From Aminobacter sp039907765 (GTDB lineage Bacteria > Pseudomonadota > Alphaproteobacteria > Rhizobiales > Rhizobiaceae): a stretch of 64,000 nucleotides of DNA. The notes beneath the pieces are model-generated. The model was not told the origin of the DNA and did not search any database. It worked only from the letters and a program-made list of their open reading frames with translations. The position numbers were made by a program, and so were the translations under genes. Each line of letters opens with the position of its first letter. Positions within the stretch are counted from its first letter, which is position 1. The stretch is from contig NZ_JARDJI010000005.1 of assembly GCF_039907765.1 (NCBI RefSeq), positions 124,001-188,000 of the forward strand, written 5' to 3'. Below, piece after piece: positions 62,510 to 64,000 of the stretch.

Positions 62510-64000
62510 TTACGCGTATTTCTTTTGAACTTCCTGAGCGACCGCGGTCGGCACCGGCTCATAGTGGTCGAACTGCATCGTGTACTGTGCACGGCCCTGC
62601 GACATCGAGCGCAGGCTGTCCACGTACTTGAACATGTTCGCCAGCGGAACCATGGCGTTGACGACGACGGCGATACCGCGGGTCTCCTGACCCTGGATCT
62701 GGCCACGGCGGCTGTTGAGATCGCCGATGACGTTGCCGACGTAGTCTTCCGGCGTCACGACTTCGACCTTCATGACCGGCTCGAGCAGCTGGACGCCCAG
62801 CTTCGGAGCGGCCTCGCGCAGAGCTGCACGGGAGGCGATTTCGAAGGCGAGGACCGACGAGTCGACGTCATGGTAGGCACCGTCGATGAGCGTCGCCTTG
62901 ACGCCGATCATCGGGAAGCCAGCGAACGGGCCCGACGACAGAACGCTGCGGATGCCCTTCTCGACGCCCGGGATGTATTCCTTCGGAACCGAGCCGCCGA
63001 TGACCTTGGACTCGAACGCGAAGTCCTCGCTCTCGGTGTTGGGTTCGAACACCAGCTTGACGCGGGCGAACTGACCCGTACCACCCGTCTGCTTCTTGTG
63101 GGTGTAGTCCTGCTCGAACGAACGCGTGATCGTCTCGCGGTAGGCGACCTGCGGGGCGCCGACGTTGGCTTCGACCTTGAACTCACGCTTCATGCGGTCG
63201 ACGATGATGTCGAGGTGAAGCTCGCCCATGCCGGCGATGATGGTCTGGCCCGACTCTTCGTCCGACTTGACGCGGAAGGACGGATCCTCGGCGGCGAGAC
63301 GGTTGAGCGCGAGGCCCATCTTCTCCTGGTCGCCCTTGGTCTTCGGCTCGATGGCGATCTGGATGACCGGCTCCGGGAACTCCATGCGCTCGAGGATGAC
63401 CGGGTTCAGCGGGTCGCAGAGCGTATCGCCGGTGGTGGTCTCCTTGAGGCCGGCCAGAGCGACGATGTCGCCGGCGAAAGCCTCTTCGATGTCGGCGCGG
63501 GAGTTGGAGTGCATCTGCAGCATGCGGCCGAGACGCTCCTTCTTGCCCTTGACGGTGTTTTCGAGCGAAGCACCCTTGGTCACCTTGCCGGAATAGATGC
63601 GGCAGAAGGTGAGCGAGCCGACGAACGGATCGTTCATGATCTTGAAGGCGAGCATCGACAGCGGCTCGTCGTCCGACGAATGACGCTCGATCTCGGCTTC
63701 GTTCTTCGGGTCGATGCCCTTGATGGCGGGCACGTCCACCGGCGACGGCAGGAACTCGACGACGCCGTCGAGCAGCGGCTGGACGCCCTTATTCTTGAAG
63801 GCCGAGCCGCAGAACATCGGGAAGAACTTGACCGCGATCGTGCCCTTGCGGATCAGCGCGCGAAGCTCGTCGTTCGACGGCATCTTGCCTTCGAGGTAGT
63901 TCTCGAGAGCCTGCTCGTCCATTTCGACGGCGGTCTCGATCATCTTCTCGCGGAATTCCTCGGCCTTGGCCTGCAGATCCGCCGGGATCTCGACGACGTC
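62510..64000 (-). CDS. fusA: Elongation factor G (partial, C-terminal part)
   Basis: EF-G drives ribosomal translocation. The gene is cut by the right edge; the last 496 residues are visible, without the N-terminal P-loop. Present are domain II (DPFVGSLTFCRIYSG, GDIVALAGL), domain III (SDEESGQTIIAGMGELHLDI), domain IV with GSVPKEYIPGVEKG, and domain V (NSRRGQIQGQETRGIAVVVN, ending AVAQEVQKKYA). The start and the rpsL/rpsG genes expected before it lie outside the window. Confidence 0.98.
   Translation of the reverse strand, partial: DVVEIPADLQAKAEEFREKMIETAVEMDEQALENYLEGKMPSNDELRALIRKGTIAVKFFPMFCGSAFKNKGVQPLLDGVVEFLPSPVDVPAIKGIDPKNEAEIERHSSDDEPLSMLAFKIMNDPFVGSLTFCRIYSGKVTKGASLENTVKGKKERLGRMLQMHSNSRADIEEAFAGDIVALAGLKETTTGDTLCDPLNPVILERMEFPEPVIQIAIEPKTKGDQEKMGLALNRLAAEDPSFRVKSDEESGQTIIAGMGELHLDIIVDRMKREFKVEANVGAPQVAYRETITRSFEQDYTHKKQTGGTGQFARVKLVFEPNTESEDFAFESKVIGGSVPKEYIPGVEKGIRSVLSSGPFAGFPMIGVKATLIDGAYHDVDSSVLAFEIASRAALREAAPKLGVQLLEPVMKVEVVTPEDYVGNVIGDLNSRRGQIQGQETRGIAVVVNAMVPLANMFKYVDSLRSMSQGRAQYTMQFDHYEPVPTAVAQEVQKKYA

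Overview
The window is about 64 kb of GC-rich chromosome from an alphaproteobacterium, most likely order Hyphomicrobiales (Rhizobiales) and close to Mesorhizobium, Aminobacter and other Phyllobacteriaceae. The evidence is gene content and order: a fusA-tuf-S10-spc-alpha ribosomal run with adk, not rpmJ, between secY and rpsM; the gyrA-coaD-ppi-ppi-queA-tgt block; an IalB-family protein and a BA14K-family protein; and a GTTC-N7-GTTC SOS box in front of dinB. The genus is inferred by eye, without a database search. No rRNA operon, CRISPR array, prophage or intact insertion sequence was seen.

Layout. 1-7.5 kb: the DUF1326/DUF2182 pair, a UbiH-like FAD hydroxylase, an AEC transporter, hspQ, an IalB-like secreted protein, a YejA-like periplasmic binding protein without its permease, and a FrnE/DsbA-like protein. 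7.5-7.9 kb: a repeat-rich spacer. 7.9-14.6 kb: mfd and sdhE, divergent from recG, whose end overlaps a convergent DUF502 gene. 14.7-20 kb: a DUF2272 gene, glmS and glmU (amino-sugar and cell-wall precursor supply), ccdA and an orphan secreted protein. 20.2-21.6 kb: tRNA-Lys followed by a 1.3 kb mini-island bounded by 43-bp direct repeats of the tRNA 3' end and carrying one methyltransferase-like gene. 21.7-23.3 kb: BA14K, a DeoR/GlpR regulator with a dyad operator, and a broken decarboxylase fragment. 23.3-27.3 kb: a four-gene unit of ATP-grasp, alpha-E, transglutaminase and Anbu (proteasome-like) genes.

27.5-37.2 kb: a stand-alone AsnC-type ligand domain, a DUF4864 protein, an ABC-F ATPase, a threonine dehydratase-like enzyme, the SOS-controlled dinB, then tgt, queA, a small DMT transporter, two cyclophilins and coaD, plus an untracked 50-residue membrane peptide. 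37.3-40.9 kb: gyrA and marC. 41-43.7 kb: a bigR-type reactive-sulfur operon (DUF442 sulfurtransferase, ETHE1-like dioxygenase, persulfide-sensing ArsR regulator, two YeeE/YedE transporters) that ends in what looks like a broken TauE/SafE exporter. 43.8-46.7 kb: rarA and a DegP/HtrA protease. 46.8-64 kb: the ribosomal protein/secY/adk/rpoA run, read right to left and cut by the window edge inside fusA.

Most of the window is core genome. The parts that deserve a second look are the tRNA-Lys mini-island, the Anbu unit, the bigR operon with its decayed exporter, a Tgt protein that lacks three of the four usual zinc ligands, and a set of strong hairpins in the larger gaps of the ribosomal operon.
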